DNA of 64,000 nt from Lysinibacillus pakistanensis (GTDB lineage: Bacteria > Bacillota > Bacilli > Bacillales_A > Planococcaceae): the NCBI RefSeq assembly GCF_030123245.1, contig NZ_CP126101.1, forward strand, positions 3,284,501 through 3,348,500, read 5' to 3'. The first letter of the stretch is position 1, and each line of letters opens with the position of its first letter. Below the pieces are notes generated by a model that made no database searches, was not told the origin of the DNA, and saw only the letters and a program-made list of their open reading frames with translations. Positions 26,107-35,183 of this stretch are shown piece by piece. A program made the translations under genes and the position numbers.

Positions 26107-26975
26107 ATTAAGTGCAACACCCAGAAGTCAATATAAAGGAAGCCCATAACGACCTCGTGTAGAATGTAGTTACCACACAAACATTCAAACGGAGGAATCG
26201 TTATGAGCTATACCCATCTTACCATATCAGAACGTGTAAAAATAGAAACATACCTAGAACTTGATTATCCGATTCGTAAAATAGCGAAACTCTTAAATCG
26301 TCAACCTTCTACGATTTCCAGAGAAATAAAACGCCACGCCGGTAGTACGGCTGACGAAGCGCAGGTACGTTACCACCAAAATAAATCCAACTGTGGTGCC
26401 AAGTCAAAATGTACACCCGAAGTAAAAGAAGCTGTTCAAGAAAAGTTGTGGGATACTTGGTCGCCTGAACAAATTGTCGGCCGCTTGTATCAAGGACAGC
26501 TAAGTTTTAAAACCATCTATCGCTGGATTTACGAGGGTTTTTTAGAAGTGCCTATAACCGTTCTCCGTCAAAAAGGAAAGCGCCAAAAGCCCCGCGAAAC
26601 AAGAGGAAGATTTAACATTGGTACACCAATTTCTAAACTGGAAAGAGCAGTACGTCTACTTCATTCTAAATTACCAAAAGGCGCTATAAAAACAGCCACA
26701 ACAGACCGAGGTAAAGAATTTAGCTGTTATAAAGTGTTAGAAAAAGACTTGAAAATTGATGTTTATTTTGCGGATGCCTATTCTTCTTGGCAACGCGGAA
26801 GTAACGAAAATGGAAATAGATTACATCGCGAGTTCTTCCCTAAGCAAACAAATTTCGAAAAAGTATCACCAGAAGAACTAACAGAATCATTAAACTATAT
26901 CAACAACCGACCAAGAAAATGTCTTGGTTGGAAAACTGCAAACGAGGCTTTTAATGAGCAATTGTTGCACTTAAT
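26107..26975 (+). mobile_element. IS30-family element, internally deleted
   Basis: Terminal inverted repeats ATTAAGTGCAACA (26107-26119) and TGTTGCACTTAAT (26963-26975) flank an IS30 transposase gene whose stop lies within/just past the right repeat. I find no matching target duplication at the flanks. The length of 869 bp is shorter than usual, explained by a deletion within the gene. Confidence 0.8.
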
Positions 26976-26979
26976 TTGA
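26203..26979 (+). pseudogene. IS30 transposase with in-frame deletion of the first catalytic Asp
   Basis: 258 residues against a usual length of roughly 310-330. The N-terminal HTH (MSYTHLTISERVKIETYLEL, RKIAKLLNRQPSTISREIKR) and the second and third catalytic regions (TATTDRGKEFSCY; SSWQRGSNENGNRL, then NNRPRKCLGWKT) are intact. Between GTPISK and LERAVRLLHSK the HWELD segment with the first Asp of the DDE triad is missing, without a frameshift. GGAGGAATCGTT precedes the ATG. The protein is predicted to be inactive in transposition though it may still bind the ends. Confidence 0.8.
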
Positions 26980-27540
26980 CAAATCATCATAAAGATAAAA
27001 TTATGGATTATATTTGTTTTCATGGTAGACTCTCTTCGTTTATAGAGGAACCCCTAATATTTAAGTAAAATCAACTTCCTGTACGATAAGGAAACCCTAT
27101 GTTTTTATTGGCTTCTTTGCTCCATTAACTGTAATTAACCATCATATTTTAGATTAAAAAACAAAAAGGCTATCTGGTGTATTATTTTAATAATTCCCTA
27201 GACTAGCCATATCAATTATTTTATTTCTTTTTATTGGCAAAACAATTTTTTAATTGTTTCAACAGATAATTCCATTCTCAAAGTTTTCTCAAATGTTTTG
27301 ATTTCGATGATTTAGTTGCTTTTGTATATATATCACTAACAAAACCCCATTTTTTTCAAGTGGTTTGTTGTATTGGAATATATCAATTTTATAATGACGT
27401 AATTGCGTTCGTTGCAACAGGCTTGGCGTTCTTAAATTGAGTTCCGCTATTTCAGCAGGTTTTGGACACCCTTTAAAAAGTAGCTTAAATTCGTATTTAT
27501 CTCACTATCTTTAGAGGTGGGAGACTTCTGCTGAAAGAAG
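26980..27540. other. gene-free gap with decayed mobile-element-like sequence
   Basis: I see no intact gene. Near 27410-27515 the plus strand reads a short frame LKLSSAISAGFGHPLKSSLN ending in SYLSHYL and a stop. Right after it come hairpins CTCAC/GTGGGAG (27500-27525) and CTTCT/AGAAG (27528-27541). The pattern resembles a degraded 3' end of an IS200/IS605-type element; this is a weak inference. An imperfect hairpin GGCTA/TAGCC lies at 27168-27209. Confidence 0.35.
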
Positions 27541-27542
27541 TT

Positions 27543-27577
27543 AAAACACCCCTTTAGAAATCACTTCTAAAGGGGTG
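27543..27577 (-). terminator. terminator of nrdJ
   Basis: CACCCCTTTAGAA and TTCTAAAGGGGTG form a 13-bp stem; on the minus strand TTTTAAC follows. About 90 bp past the nrdJ stop. Confidence 0.75.
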
Positions 27578-27582
27578 AAAAT

Positions 27583-27642
27583 CGATACAACTTTATTAAA
27601 AACGGTACAACTTTTTTACAAATAGTATAACTTTATTTCAAA
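27583..27642. repeat. three 20-bp imperfect direct repeats
   Basis: GATACAACTTTATTAAAAAC, GGTACAACTTTTTTACAAAT and AGTATAACTTTATTTCAAAC follow each other head to tail between the nrdJ stop and its terminator. They look like iterated protein-binding sites of the sort found at IS21-type ends, but no transposase is adjacent. Confidence 0.55.
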
Positions 27643-27668
27643 CCATCAAGATTACCATTTTTATTATT

Positions 27669-30600
27669 TTACAGACCGCATTTTAACTGTGCACCACAGT
27701 TTGTACATGTATTACAGCCACCCATTTCTTCGACTGTTCCTTTACGGCATACTGGACATGTATTCCCTACGTCTGAGCCGATAACCGTTGTAGATTCTAA
27801 CGCTTGGATTGTATCTACTAATACGACTGGACGTTTTGTATGTTCTTCTACCAATTCTTCCTCGAATGATAGCTGATCCATATCATTCTCTTCAGCTTTT
27901 AGTGTAAGCACTTGTGAATCACGGCTACCATCCACATAGACCGTACCACCTTTAGCGCCACCTTTATATAGACGCTCATATACTTTTTCTACTTGCTGTA
28001 CTGTATAGCCTTTTGGTGCGTTTACTGTTTTAGAGATGGATGAATCAATCCATTTTTGAATAATACATTGTACATCAGCATGCGCTTCTGGTTTTAGCTC
28101 CATCGCTGTGACAAACCATTCAGGAAGCTCTTGCTCGTTTACTTCTGGGTGACAATCTAAATATTCCTGAACAATTTCAGCTTTTACTTCAATGAATTTA
28201 CCTAGACGACCAGAACGGTAGTAAGTGAATGAGAAGTATGGCTCAAGACCTGTTGCTACCCCTACCATTGTTCCTGTTGAACCAGTTGGCGCAACTGTTA
28301 ATAAATGTGAGTTACGAATACCAGTCGCTAAGATTTGCTCCTTTATATGAGCAGGCATTTTCTGCATAAAGCCTGTCTCTGTGAAGGCTTTACGTAAACG
28401 AGCTGTTTCTTCGTCTGAACCACCTACTAAGAATGGGAAGCTACCACGTTCTTTAGCAAGCTCTGTAGAAGCCTCATATGCCGTTTCAGCAATTGTTTTA
28501 AAGATTTCATCTACTAGCTCATTACCTGCTTCTGAACCGTATTCCTTCTCACAATAAATAAGTAAATCAGCTAAGCCCATAACTCCTAAACCTACACGTC
28601 GCTCACCAAGAGCTTGTACACGGTTTTCCTCTAAGAAGTAAGGTGTGGCATCAATAACATTATCCTGCATACGAACGCCTACACGAACTGTTTCACGTAG
28701 TGCTTCATAATCCACAGTTTGATTTTCTTTATTCGCAAACTGCGCTAAATTCACAGCCGCCAAGTTACACACAGAATATGGTGCAAGTGGTTGTTCCAAT
28801 TATTGTTATCCTAAAGGCTTTTTATCCTCTAGCTCTTACAGTTCACTTCCTGTAAGTTCAGCATACATTTTCATTACACACTTTTTTCATAAACCTAAGT
28901 AGTTCTTTTTTTCCTCTATCTTCCCCAAAGATTGATTTCGAAATTACTCTAAAATCTTTAACTCCAAATTCTTGATAGATGCTTTCGATTAATGGTTGGA
29001 GAGTTGATTTTATTTGATTAAAGGGGGTTGCAGTTTTTTATAGTGTAATGTTGCGGTCTCGTGCCCGGATTATAGTCTACAAAGTAGGATCACCAGGTAT
29101 GCGTTGCCCCTGACTAAAGTTTTACCAATAGCCTTCGGTTCGGATTAGCATCTCAGCCTTCCCGCTTTATCCCGCAATTTTTAACGTGAGGCGAAGTCCA
29201 CCACACGGGTTTGTCGCTACAACACTTTGACCATATGCCTTCGCATTCGTCATATCATTTGCGTTGTCGATGAAGAAAATACCTGGCTCTGCAGAGTATG
29301 TTGCACATACATTAATTAAATTCCACAATTCTTTTGCTTTAATTGTGCGGTATGTGCGTACTTTATAGCCCATTTTCTCCCATTCACGAACATCACCAAC
29401 TTTATGCCATTCCGTGTTATAAACGTTCATATCTTCTTTCGAATATTCTTCAACTGCTGGGAAACGAAGCTCGAAGTCAGCATCTTTTTCAACAGCTTCC
29501 ATAAATTCTTTTGTTAATGTAACAGAAATATTTGCACCTGTTAAGAATTCTGGATTATGAACTGTATACGTACCACCATCACGCAATTTATTTTCCGCTT
29601 CACGGATAATTGCTGTGTCAAAACCGCCTAATCCCTCGATACTTTTATAGTTGACAATACCTTGGTACATAGCTTCTTCTTGGAAAGAAAGAGGCTTAAA
29701 GTTTAATTTTTCTTTTGCTAGTCGAATGATTGTTTCATCCGTTGTATTTTCGATTAGGTATCTCAAGATACGTGGATTTTGCATTTTTGAAATAATAAAT
29801 TCCACGATATCAGGATGCCAATCTGCCAGCATAATCATTTGTGCCCCACGCTTTTTGTTACAAAAAAGTATTTTAAGATACTTTTACGATGTGGTCATTT
29901 CTGCCACATTCTTATGCTTTCACATAAGATCAGACTATATCATCAAAGAAGGATTTGATTTTTTCATATTTTCTATTGAGTTGTATGGAACCATGTTTGT
30001 ATAACTTATGAATAATCTTTAACACGTCATCTTTTCGATTAATAAATAAGTCAACGCATCCTTGTTTTGGGTAAACTTTATGGACCGTTAAAGCCAGTTG
30101 TTGATTATGCAAAAATTGAAGTAATGATAAAAGCATTTCGCGATTACCCGTAAAACCTATTCTCCCACGCTTGGAAAAATGGCCATCTGCATCAAAAAAA
30201 CCTCTTAAATAGGTCCATTGTAAATCCTCATTTTTAAAATCAATCCAACTTTCAAAGCCTGTTTTTCGAGGTTTAATTCCCAACCTCATTAAATCATTGC
30301 ACATTTCTGTTGAATTAATTATTAAAGAGTATTTGTTTTGTTCATTTGGTGCATGTTGTTTACGAAATTTAATCGCTTCTTGCATAGACAATTCTTTTGC
30401 GATATCTTCAAGCAATTGCCGGTCTTGCTCAGCAAGTGATAAAATAAGACGTTTCGATTTACCACGGTCATATATAGTGCCATCACCTGTAATATAACCT
30501 ACTAAATAAGCCTTATTTGCTGTATCAATATTTTTAAAGTAGTTTTCATCGTAATGATACTTCTTATTTTTCAGCTTTCCCGCTTGACCAGGCTTTCTCG

Positions 30601-31782
30601 CTTTAAAAAGCCCTAATTCTTTGTTCCATCTAAGGATTGTTCCTCTTCCTATGTTAAGTGTTTTTGCAATATCCACTTGGCTCATACCATTTTCATGCAA
30701 CTCAATAATTCTTTTAATCAATCGTTCCTTGTCTCGCGCCTCATAAGGACGTCTCCGTACAATACGATTTACTTCTTCCATGCTTCCACCTCCGATGTGG
30801 TCCAAAAGTTTAGGAAGGTTCAATAGTCGTTGAACGTTCATCTACGTTTCCATAGATGCTTCGCTGCTGATTGCCCAATCTTTTCTTTTTTCAAGCATTC
30901 ACGCTTAGCTTCGCAGCTTACGTTGTAGCAAGAAAAGCTCTAAGGGTGTTCCAGCAATTCACGAGATTTTAATCCCGCCGTTATCGGTTAACGGGATCCA
31001 CCTTGTTCGACAAGATGAGTCAGCTTCGCAATATCATCTAACCATGAGACAGAACCAGATGATTTACCATTTACACCACGTGCTAACGTGTTACGTGGAC
31101 GTAATGTCGAACCATTTGTCCCTACACCACCGCCGCGGCTCATAATTTCCATTACTTGCTTACGGTGATCACTTATTCCTTCACGTGAATCAGCTACAAA
31201 TGGCATTACGTAACAGTTGAAGAAGGTTACATCTGTTTCAGACCCTGCTCCGTAAATAACTCGTCCAGCTGGAATGAATTTTAATGATACCAACTGATCA
31301 TAAAACTTCTCAAACCATTCTTGGCGTTTCTCTGGTGTTTTTTCAACAGCAGCAAGCCCTGTGGCATTGCGTTTTGCGATTTGTTCATAAAAAATTTCAA
31401 GAGGCTTTTCTAACACGTCAATTGAACGCGTAATCACACCTGTTTCTTGCTCTTTTGGATTATCTAAAGCGCTACGGTAGTCTTCCTCAATCAAAATATC
31501 TGCTGTTTTTGCAGACATGTCCAACTTCTGAATTGTCCCTAAACCACGGGCAGGGAATTTTGGATCTGCCTTCACTGTTAAAACGACAAAATCTCCAGCT
31601 TTTAGCGTTTTCTTTTCCGTATCCTTAAACGAGTAGCGATCGATCATGACAAGCCTTGATACACCCTTATGCGTAATATGCATATCAGGTGTTACAGGGT
31701 GAACCTGTGGAAATAGCTCAATATCTTTGTTTAACTGTTCAATTTGTTTGTTTACTTCGGGTTGATGATTTGTGAGTACCAT
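27669..31782 (-). CDS. nrdJ: adenosylcobalamin-dependent (class II) ribonucleotide reductase, split by two group I introns
   Basis: Reduces ribonucleotides to deoxyribonucleotides. Exons are 31782-30991, 29850-29200 and 28796-27669; joined in phase they encode about 856 residues. Start is ATG at 31782 behind GGGAGGCAAAACG. Visible features: FFNCY (N-terminal redox Cys), SRGGGVGTNGSTLRPR, the active-site NPCG|EQPLAP loop interrupted by intron 2, CNLAAVNLA, VAPTGSTGTM, and a C-terminal zinc-ribbon tail (CPVCRKG...CNTCTNCGAQLKCGL). Intron 1 falls at GGSR|RGAQM. Spliced sequence is continuous with the family at both joints. No metal-free activating subunit is needed for class II enzymes. Confidence 0.93.
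28797..29199 (-). ncRNA. group I intron 2 in nrdJ (ORF relic only)
   Basis: 403 nt between exon 2 (ending NPCG, U at the splice site) and exon 3 (starting GAA CAA); the last intron base is G. P1 pairs exon CGUGUGGU with intron GCCUCACG and gives a U-G pair at the splice site. UUGCGG and CCGCAA can form P4; CAUUACAC and GUGUAAUG can form P7; hairpins CUUACAG/CUGUAAG and CUAGAGG/CCUUUAG follow as P9-type elements. Between the P7 strands lies a start-less open frame of about 55 codons, a likely relic of a homing endonuclease. Not an intein: stops occur and splice-site pairing is RNA-like. Confidence 0.82.
29851..30990 (-). ncRNA. group I intron 1 in nrdJ, endonuclease-bearing
   Basis: 1140 nt between exon 1 (GGATCCCGT) and exon 2 (CGTGGGGCA). 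P1 pairs exon AUCCCGU with intron GGCGGGAU, with U-G at the splice site; the last base is G. Core elements: AAUUGCUGGAACACCCUUAG with GGCAAUCAGCAGCG (P3/P4 region), GUUCAACGACUA (R, P7 5') and GAUAUAGUCUG (S, P7 3'). Three hairpins near the 3' end are P9-type. The endonuclease gene occupies the P8 region. The exons join in frame without it. Confidence 0.9.
29930..30781 (-). CDS. LAGLIDADG homing endonuclease in intron 1
   Basis: 283-residue DNA endonuclease/maturase type protein that would spread the intron. The N-terminal part has a homeodomain-like HTH (ELHENGMSQVDIAKTLNIGR). The two LAGLIDADG helices are LVGYITGDG and LRGFFDADG, so a single chain forms the two-fold active site. The ATG at 30781 has GGAGGTGGAAGC in front; an ATG 20 codons earlier lies in the intron core and has no ribosome site. 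The stop codon lies inside the P7 3' strand (AUAGUCUGA), so coding and ribozyme sequences overlap. Probably active: motifs are intact. Confidence 0.9.
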   Translation of the reverse strand: MEEVNRIVRRRPYEARDKERLIKRIIELHENGMSQVDIAKTLNIGRGTILRWNKELGLFKARKPGQAGKLKNKKYHYDENYFKNIDTANKAYLVGYITGDGTIYDRGKSKRLILSLAEQDRQLLEDIAKELSMQEAIKFRKQHAPNEQNKYSLIINSTEMCNDLMRLGIKPRKTGFESWIDFKNEDLQWTYLRGFFDADGHFSKRGRIGFTGNREMLLSLLQFLHNQQLALTVHKVYPKQGCVDLFINRKDDVLKIIHKLYKHGSIQLNRKYEKIKSFFDDIV

Positions 31783-31822
31783 CGTTTTGCCTCCCTTATT
31801 TTCTGCCTTACACACAATAAAT

Positions 31823-31893
31823 ACACAATATCATGTGTTGTTAAACACTACATATTGTGTATATGTCTTAAAAAAAGATACTATATATAGTTT
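31823..31893. promoter_or_regulatory. two or three NrdR boxes upstream of nrdJ
   Basis: ACACAATATCATGTGT (31823-31838) and ACACTACATATTGTGT (31845-31860) match the NrdR palindrome ACACTATATATAGTGT. ATACTATATATAGTTT (31878-31893) is a weaker third. Centre spacings are 22 and 33 bp, close to two and three helical turns. NrdR represses ribonucleotide reductase genes. Confidence 0.8.
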
Positions 31894-31985
31894 TTTAATT
31901 CAACTCTTGCAATTTGGAATAGAATCAGAACTGCTTGTCATCACAAGGTTTGAACGATAAAAAAATATTTTTCTTATACCATTTT

Positions 31986-32816
31986 TTACTTTTTGAAGTT
32001 CCAATCGTCACATGCATATTTTTTTTCTTCTAGTGCATGGACATATTCTAATTGCTCCTCAGAAAGTGTAAATGGTTTTAAATCAATTTGCAACGATTTT
32101 GCAAAGCCATCTCGAAAAGCTGTCACACATTGTTCAATTGTAACAGGTTCTTTGACAAGACTATTAATAGCAACGGCCTTCTCTGGTAGCTTTCTACGCA
32201 TACGAGCCTTCGCTTCTTCACTTGAAAAATTAAAAACGGATAATAATTTTTCCTGATCTAAATCTAGTAAAATGGCTCCGTGCTGTAAAATAACACCCTT
32301 TTGACGTGTTTGTGCACTACCAGCAATTTTTTTCCCCTCTACGACAAGTTCATACCAGCTTGGGGCATCAAAACAAACTGCACTTTTCGGCTTTTTTAAA
32401 TCTGCCTTTTTTTCCTCTGTATCCGGCACGCTAAAATATGCATCCATCCCGAGATTATGAAAGCCTTGTAGTATACCTTCACTTAACACTCGATAGGCCT
32501 CTGTCACTGACTCTGGCATATTTGGATAGCTTTCAGTTACAATGACGCTATATGTCAACTCATGCTCATGTAAAACGGCTCTACCCCCTGTTGGACGACG
32601 AACAAAACCAAGTCCTTGCTGCTGCACTGCCTCTATATTAATATCTCGCTTTGCTTGTTGAAAATAACCAATGGAAAGCGTAGCTGGCTCCCACTCATAA
32701 AAACGAATAACGGGTGGAATCAATCCTTCACTATGCCAATCAAGCAATGCCTCATCTAATGCCATATTAAAAGAAGGACTACATTTCCCTGAATTTAGAA
32801 AATACCAAGTTGTCAT
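31986..32816 (-). CDS. lipM: octanoyltransferase LipM
   Basis: Transfers octanoyl from acyl-carrier protein to GcvH, the first step of protein lipoylation in Bacillus. 276 residues. Family features: [11 protein letters not shown] near the N-terminus, [34 protein letters not shown], the catalytic Cys in [14 protein letters not shown] and [22 protein letters not shown]. The ATG at 32816 has GGGAGATGAAAAT before it; a GTG five codons earlier is less likely. It faces yqhL divergently as in B. subtilis. Its product serves the glycine cleavage system encoded at the far end of the window. Confidence 0.94.
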   Translation of the reverse strand: MTTWYFLNSGKCSPSFNMALDEALLDWHSEGLIPPVIRFYEWEPATLSIGYFQQAKRDINIEAVQQQGLGFVRRPTGGRAVLHEHELTYSVIVTESYPNMPESVTEAYRVLSEGILQGFHNLGMDAYFSVPDTEEKKADLKKPKSAVCFDAPSWYELVVEGKKIAGSAQTRQKGVILQHGAILLDLDQEKLLSVFNFSSEEAKARMRRKLPEKAVAINSLVKEPVTIEQCVTAFRDGFAKSLQIDLKPFTLSEEQLEYVHALEEKKYACDDWNFKK

Positions 32817-33067
32817 ATTTTCATCTCCCACAACTATTTAATTTATCTTGAAAGGGCGTCAATATATGTCATAATATTCAATGTCGAATTATCATAAATA
32901 GTGACACTCATCTACTTCTGTAGCTTTGATGAACTACCATCCACGTAAACCATTGCATATAGTTATCTTAATTCTAGCCACAATCTAGTTAATTTTATCA
33001 AAGTCAATGGACTATCGCTAGCGCATCTTTTATAATAATAAAGAAGATAGAAAGGGGTAAGAAAATC

Positions 33068-33451
33068 TTGGACATACTTATCACAATCGGTGTTGTTTTA
33101 GTAGTCCTAATTGCATATATCGGAATAAATGCAATGCGACTAAAAAAAGCAGTGACAAACCTAACACAAGAACAATTTATTGAAGGCTATCGTAAAGCTC
33201 AGCTTATTGATGTACGAGAGCAGAAAGAATTTGATGCTGGTCATATCCTTGGTGCTCGCAATGTTCCTTCAACTACACTACGTCAACGTTATAAAGAAAT
33301 TCGCCCAGATTTACCAGTGTATTTATACTGTCAAAATACAGGCCGTAGCTCACGTGCTGCATTGTTTCTTAAAAAGCGTGGCTACAACCAAATTTACCAG
33401 CTTCAAGGCGGCTTCCGTACTTGGACAGGTAAAATAAAATCAAAAAAATAA
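33068..33451 (+). CDS. yqhL: membrane-anchored rhodanese-like protein YqhL
   Basis: 127 residues: an N-terminal membrane helix (residues 2-20) and one rhodanese domain with LIDVREQKEFDAGHI and the active-site loop YCQNTGRSSRAA, where Cys is the sulfur or redox carrier. Ends RTWTGKIKSKK. TTG start behind AAAGGGGTAAG. Divergent from lipM as in Bacillus. Sulfur-acceptor unknown. Confidence 0.9.
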   Translation: MDILITIGVVLVVLIAYIGINAMRLKKAVTNLTQEQFIEGYRKAQLIDVREQKEFDAGHILGARNVPSTTLRQRYKEIRPDLPVYLYCQNTGRSSRAALFLKKRGYNQIYQLQGGFRTWTGKIKSKK

Positions 33452-33544
33452 GCATGTAGTAGAATCGTTAAGGCGCGAGGACCGCGTTCTTTCTCAATCG
33501 AGAAGTCGATTTAAATATATTTAACTACGCTGCGTCGTTTCGAC

Positions 33545-33587
33545 AAAAAGAAACCATCCCAAATGACTATGAGATGGTTTCCTTTTT
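33545..33587. terminator. bidirectional terminator
   Basis: GAAACCATC and GATGGTTTC stem with A and T runs on both sides, between convergent yqhL and the TPR gene. Confidence 0.8.
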
Positions 33588-33632
33588 GCAAAAAATTCAG
33601 AGTTTCTACTATATTATATCCATTACATACAA

Positions 33633-34547
33633 TTACTCACCTATTTCTTGCTCACCACAACTTTGATCATGCATGGGGCAGAAAAAGGTAAAGCAACGAG
33701 ATGCAATATACAGCTCATCATCATTCGAGATGCTAACCTGCAAATGAGCATTTCTCACACGCTCCATATCCGCTAGCAATCTCTGCTCCTCTTCCTTCAT
33801 TTCCTCGCTTGTCATTTCATATTCCTCCGCATCCTCTGGTAATTCCATTAATTCTGTTGTTAATGTTTCCAGAAAAATAGCGCGAATATCTTTTACTTGC
33901 TTTTCATGTCCAAGCTGATGGAGGACCCATAAATAATTTGAAATCCAATAAGCTGTATGTGCGTAATGCTGATAACCTTTAGCATACCATTCCGCGGCCT
34001 CTTGATAGTTACCCAAGCTTGTATATAACTCCCCTAGCTCGACTTCTCCAATAAAGCGTTCCTGATCACGCTTAATAACATCAATCCATTTATAAGCACT
34101 ATCAGTATCTCCAGCCAAAACAAAACATTCAACAGCCCTCATTAGCCCGTAATCCTCTGATTTGTAGGATTGGATAAAATATGTAGCCGCTTCGTTAAAC
34201 TTGTGTTGCTGTTTATAAATACATGCTAAATTATGAGCGACAACAGGGGACTCAAATAAAGTGTAGGCCTGCTCTAGCCATGGCTGTGCACTTTCATAGT
34301 TCACAAGTCGCATCAACAATTCGCCAAGTAATGCATACGGATAATAAGTTTTAGGCTCCATAGCAACAGCCTGTTTGGCATAGTATAACGCTTCTTCATA
34401 ATCTTCATTTTCCTTCAATAAATCGGCTAAATTATGGAGGATTATAACATTTTTTTCTTCAGCTAGCACATCTAACAGCATATGTTTAACCTGTTTGTAC
34501 CCTCCTTCCCTCGCCAATATCTCTGCAGCCTTCTTTATTCGTTCCAT
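33633..34547 (-). CDS. TPR-repeat protein
   Basis: 304-residue all-helical protein with about six tetratricopeptide repeats, e.g. ALYYAKQAVAMEPKTYYPYALLGEL, PVVAHNLACIYKQQHKFNEA and YTSLGNYQEAAEWYAKGYQH. No signal peptide or membrane helix. TPR proteins act as scaffolds; no partner is suggested. The C-terminus carries two Cys near CFTFFCPMHDQSC. ATG behind AGGTGAGTAA. Monocistronic. Confidence 0.85.
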   Translation of the reverse strand: MERIKKAAEILAREGGYKQVKHMLLDVLAEEKNVIILHNLADLLKENEDYEEALYYAKQAVAMEPKTYYPYALLGELLMRLVNYESAQPWLEQAYTLFESPVVAHNLACIYKQQHKFNEAATYFIQSYKSEDYGLMRAVECFVLAGDTDSAYKWIDVIKRDQERFIGEVELGELYTSLGNYQEAAEWYAKGYQHYAHTAYWISNYLWVLHQLGHEKQVKDIRAIFLETLTTELMELPEDAEEYEMTSEEMKEEEQRLLADMERVRNAHLQVSISNDDELYIASRCFTFFCPMHDQSCGEQEIGE

Positions 34548-34935
34548 TTACTCACCTCATGAATAGATTATTAATGCACCATATCATTGGACGTTTTTAC
34601 CTTTTTGTTGAACATTTGAATTCTTCATTTGATCACTCTCCTCATTTTTTTGACCGCTCTTCCCCTCCAATCGTTCACTCTCCTCTCTATTTCGAGCATT
34701 CGAATTTCCAATGTACTTACTATTAATACACTCACATAGTATCCTTTCAAAGTTAAGAAAACAATTGTATGACCTAAAAATACTATTTTCTATAATTTAT
34801 TTCTCTATCTAAATCGCATTCTTCTATTTTTCTGAAAATAGCTAAAATTTGTTCTTGAATAATGATGCAACCATTGATAGGATGTATAATATCTTAAAAT
34901 AATGTCATCACGACAATATAAGCTATGAATGCTAT
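34548..34935. other. upstream gap; one doubtful 36-codon frame
   Basis: About 390 bp between the TPR gene and the glycine riboswitch. A minus-strand GTG frame at 34625-34735 (36 codons, GAAAGG in front) exists but has no recognisable product. Otherwise AT-rich sequence with nothing I can support. Confidence 0.3.
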
Positions 34936-34942
34936 GGATTAA

Positions 34943-35030
34943 ACTATAGCAGGAGCAGTTCTGGAGAGAGCGCAGCTTGCGTCGCCGAAGGGTTCACTAT
35001 CTCAGGCAAAAGGACAGAGGAGTAATATCA
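34943..35030 (+). promoter_or_regulatory. glycine riboswitch (single aptamer visible)
   Basis: The conserved aptamer core is clear: GGAGCAGTTCTGGAGAGAGC, then GTCGCCGAAGGGTTCACTAT and CTCAGGCAAAAGGACAGAG. Only one complete aptamer is seen; a short GCTAT/ATAGC hairpin directly upstream may be the ghost partner of a singlet type. A terminator follows 86 bp downstream, then the permease gene. It would sense glycine and adjust uptake or efflux. Confidence 0.9.
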
Positions 35031-35115
35031 ACTTTCATCATGAAAGATATACCAACCGAATGTTTACTTTATCGTCAACATCCATAAATGGTATTTGTTA
35101 TTCTGACGTTTACGA

Positions 35116-35143
35116 GACTAGTGTCATGACTAGTCTTTTTTTA
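35116..35143 (+). terminator. riboswitch-controlled terminator
   Basis: GACTAGT-GTCATG-ACTAGTC followed by TTTTTTT, a classic intrinsic terminator between the glycine aptamer and the permease gene. It is the likely expression platform. Confidence 0.85.
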
Positions 35144-35183
35144 TTTTCCAGTCATATTTTGTACATCATTGAGGGGGATTAAC

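Noticed and set aside
26101..26980. target-site duplication flanking the IS30 copy
   Set aside because: The bases next to the two inverted repeats do not match.
27669..31815. nrdJ interrupted by inteins or broken by frameshifts
   Set aside because: Stops occur immediately at the joints, no intein splicing motifs are present, and exon-IGS pairing plus group I core elements explain both gaps exactly.
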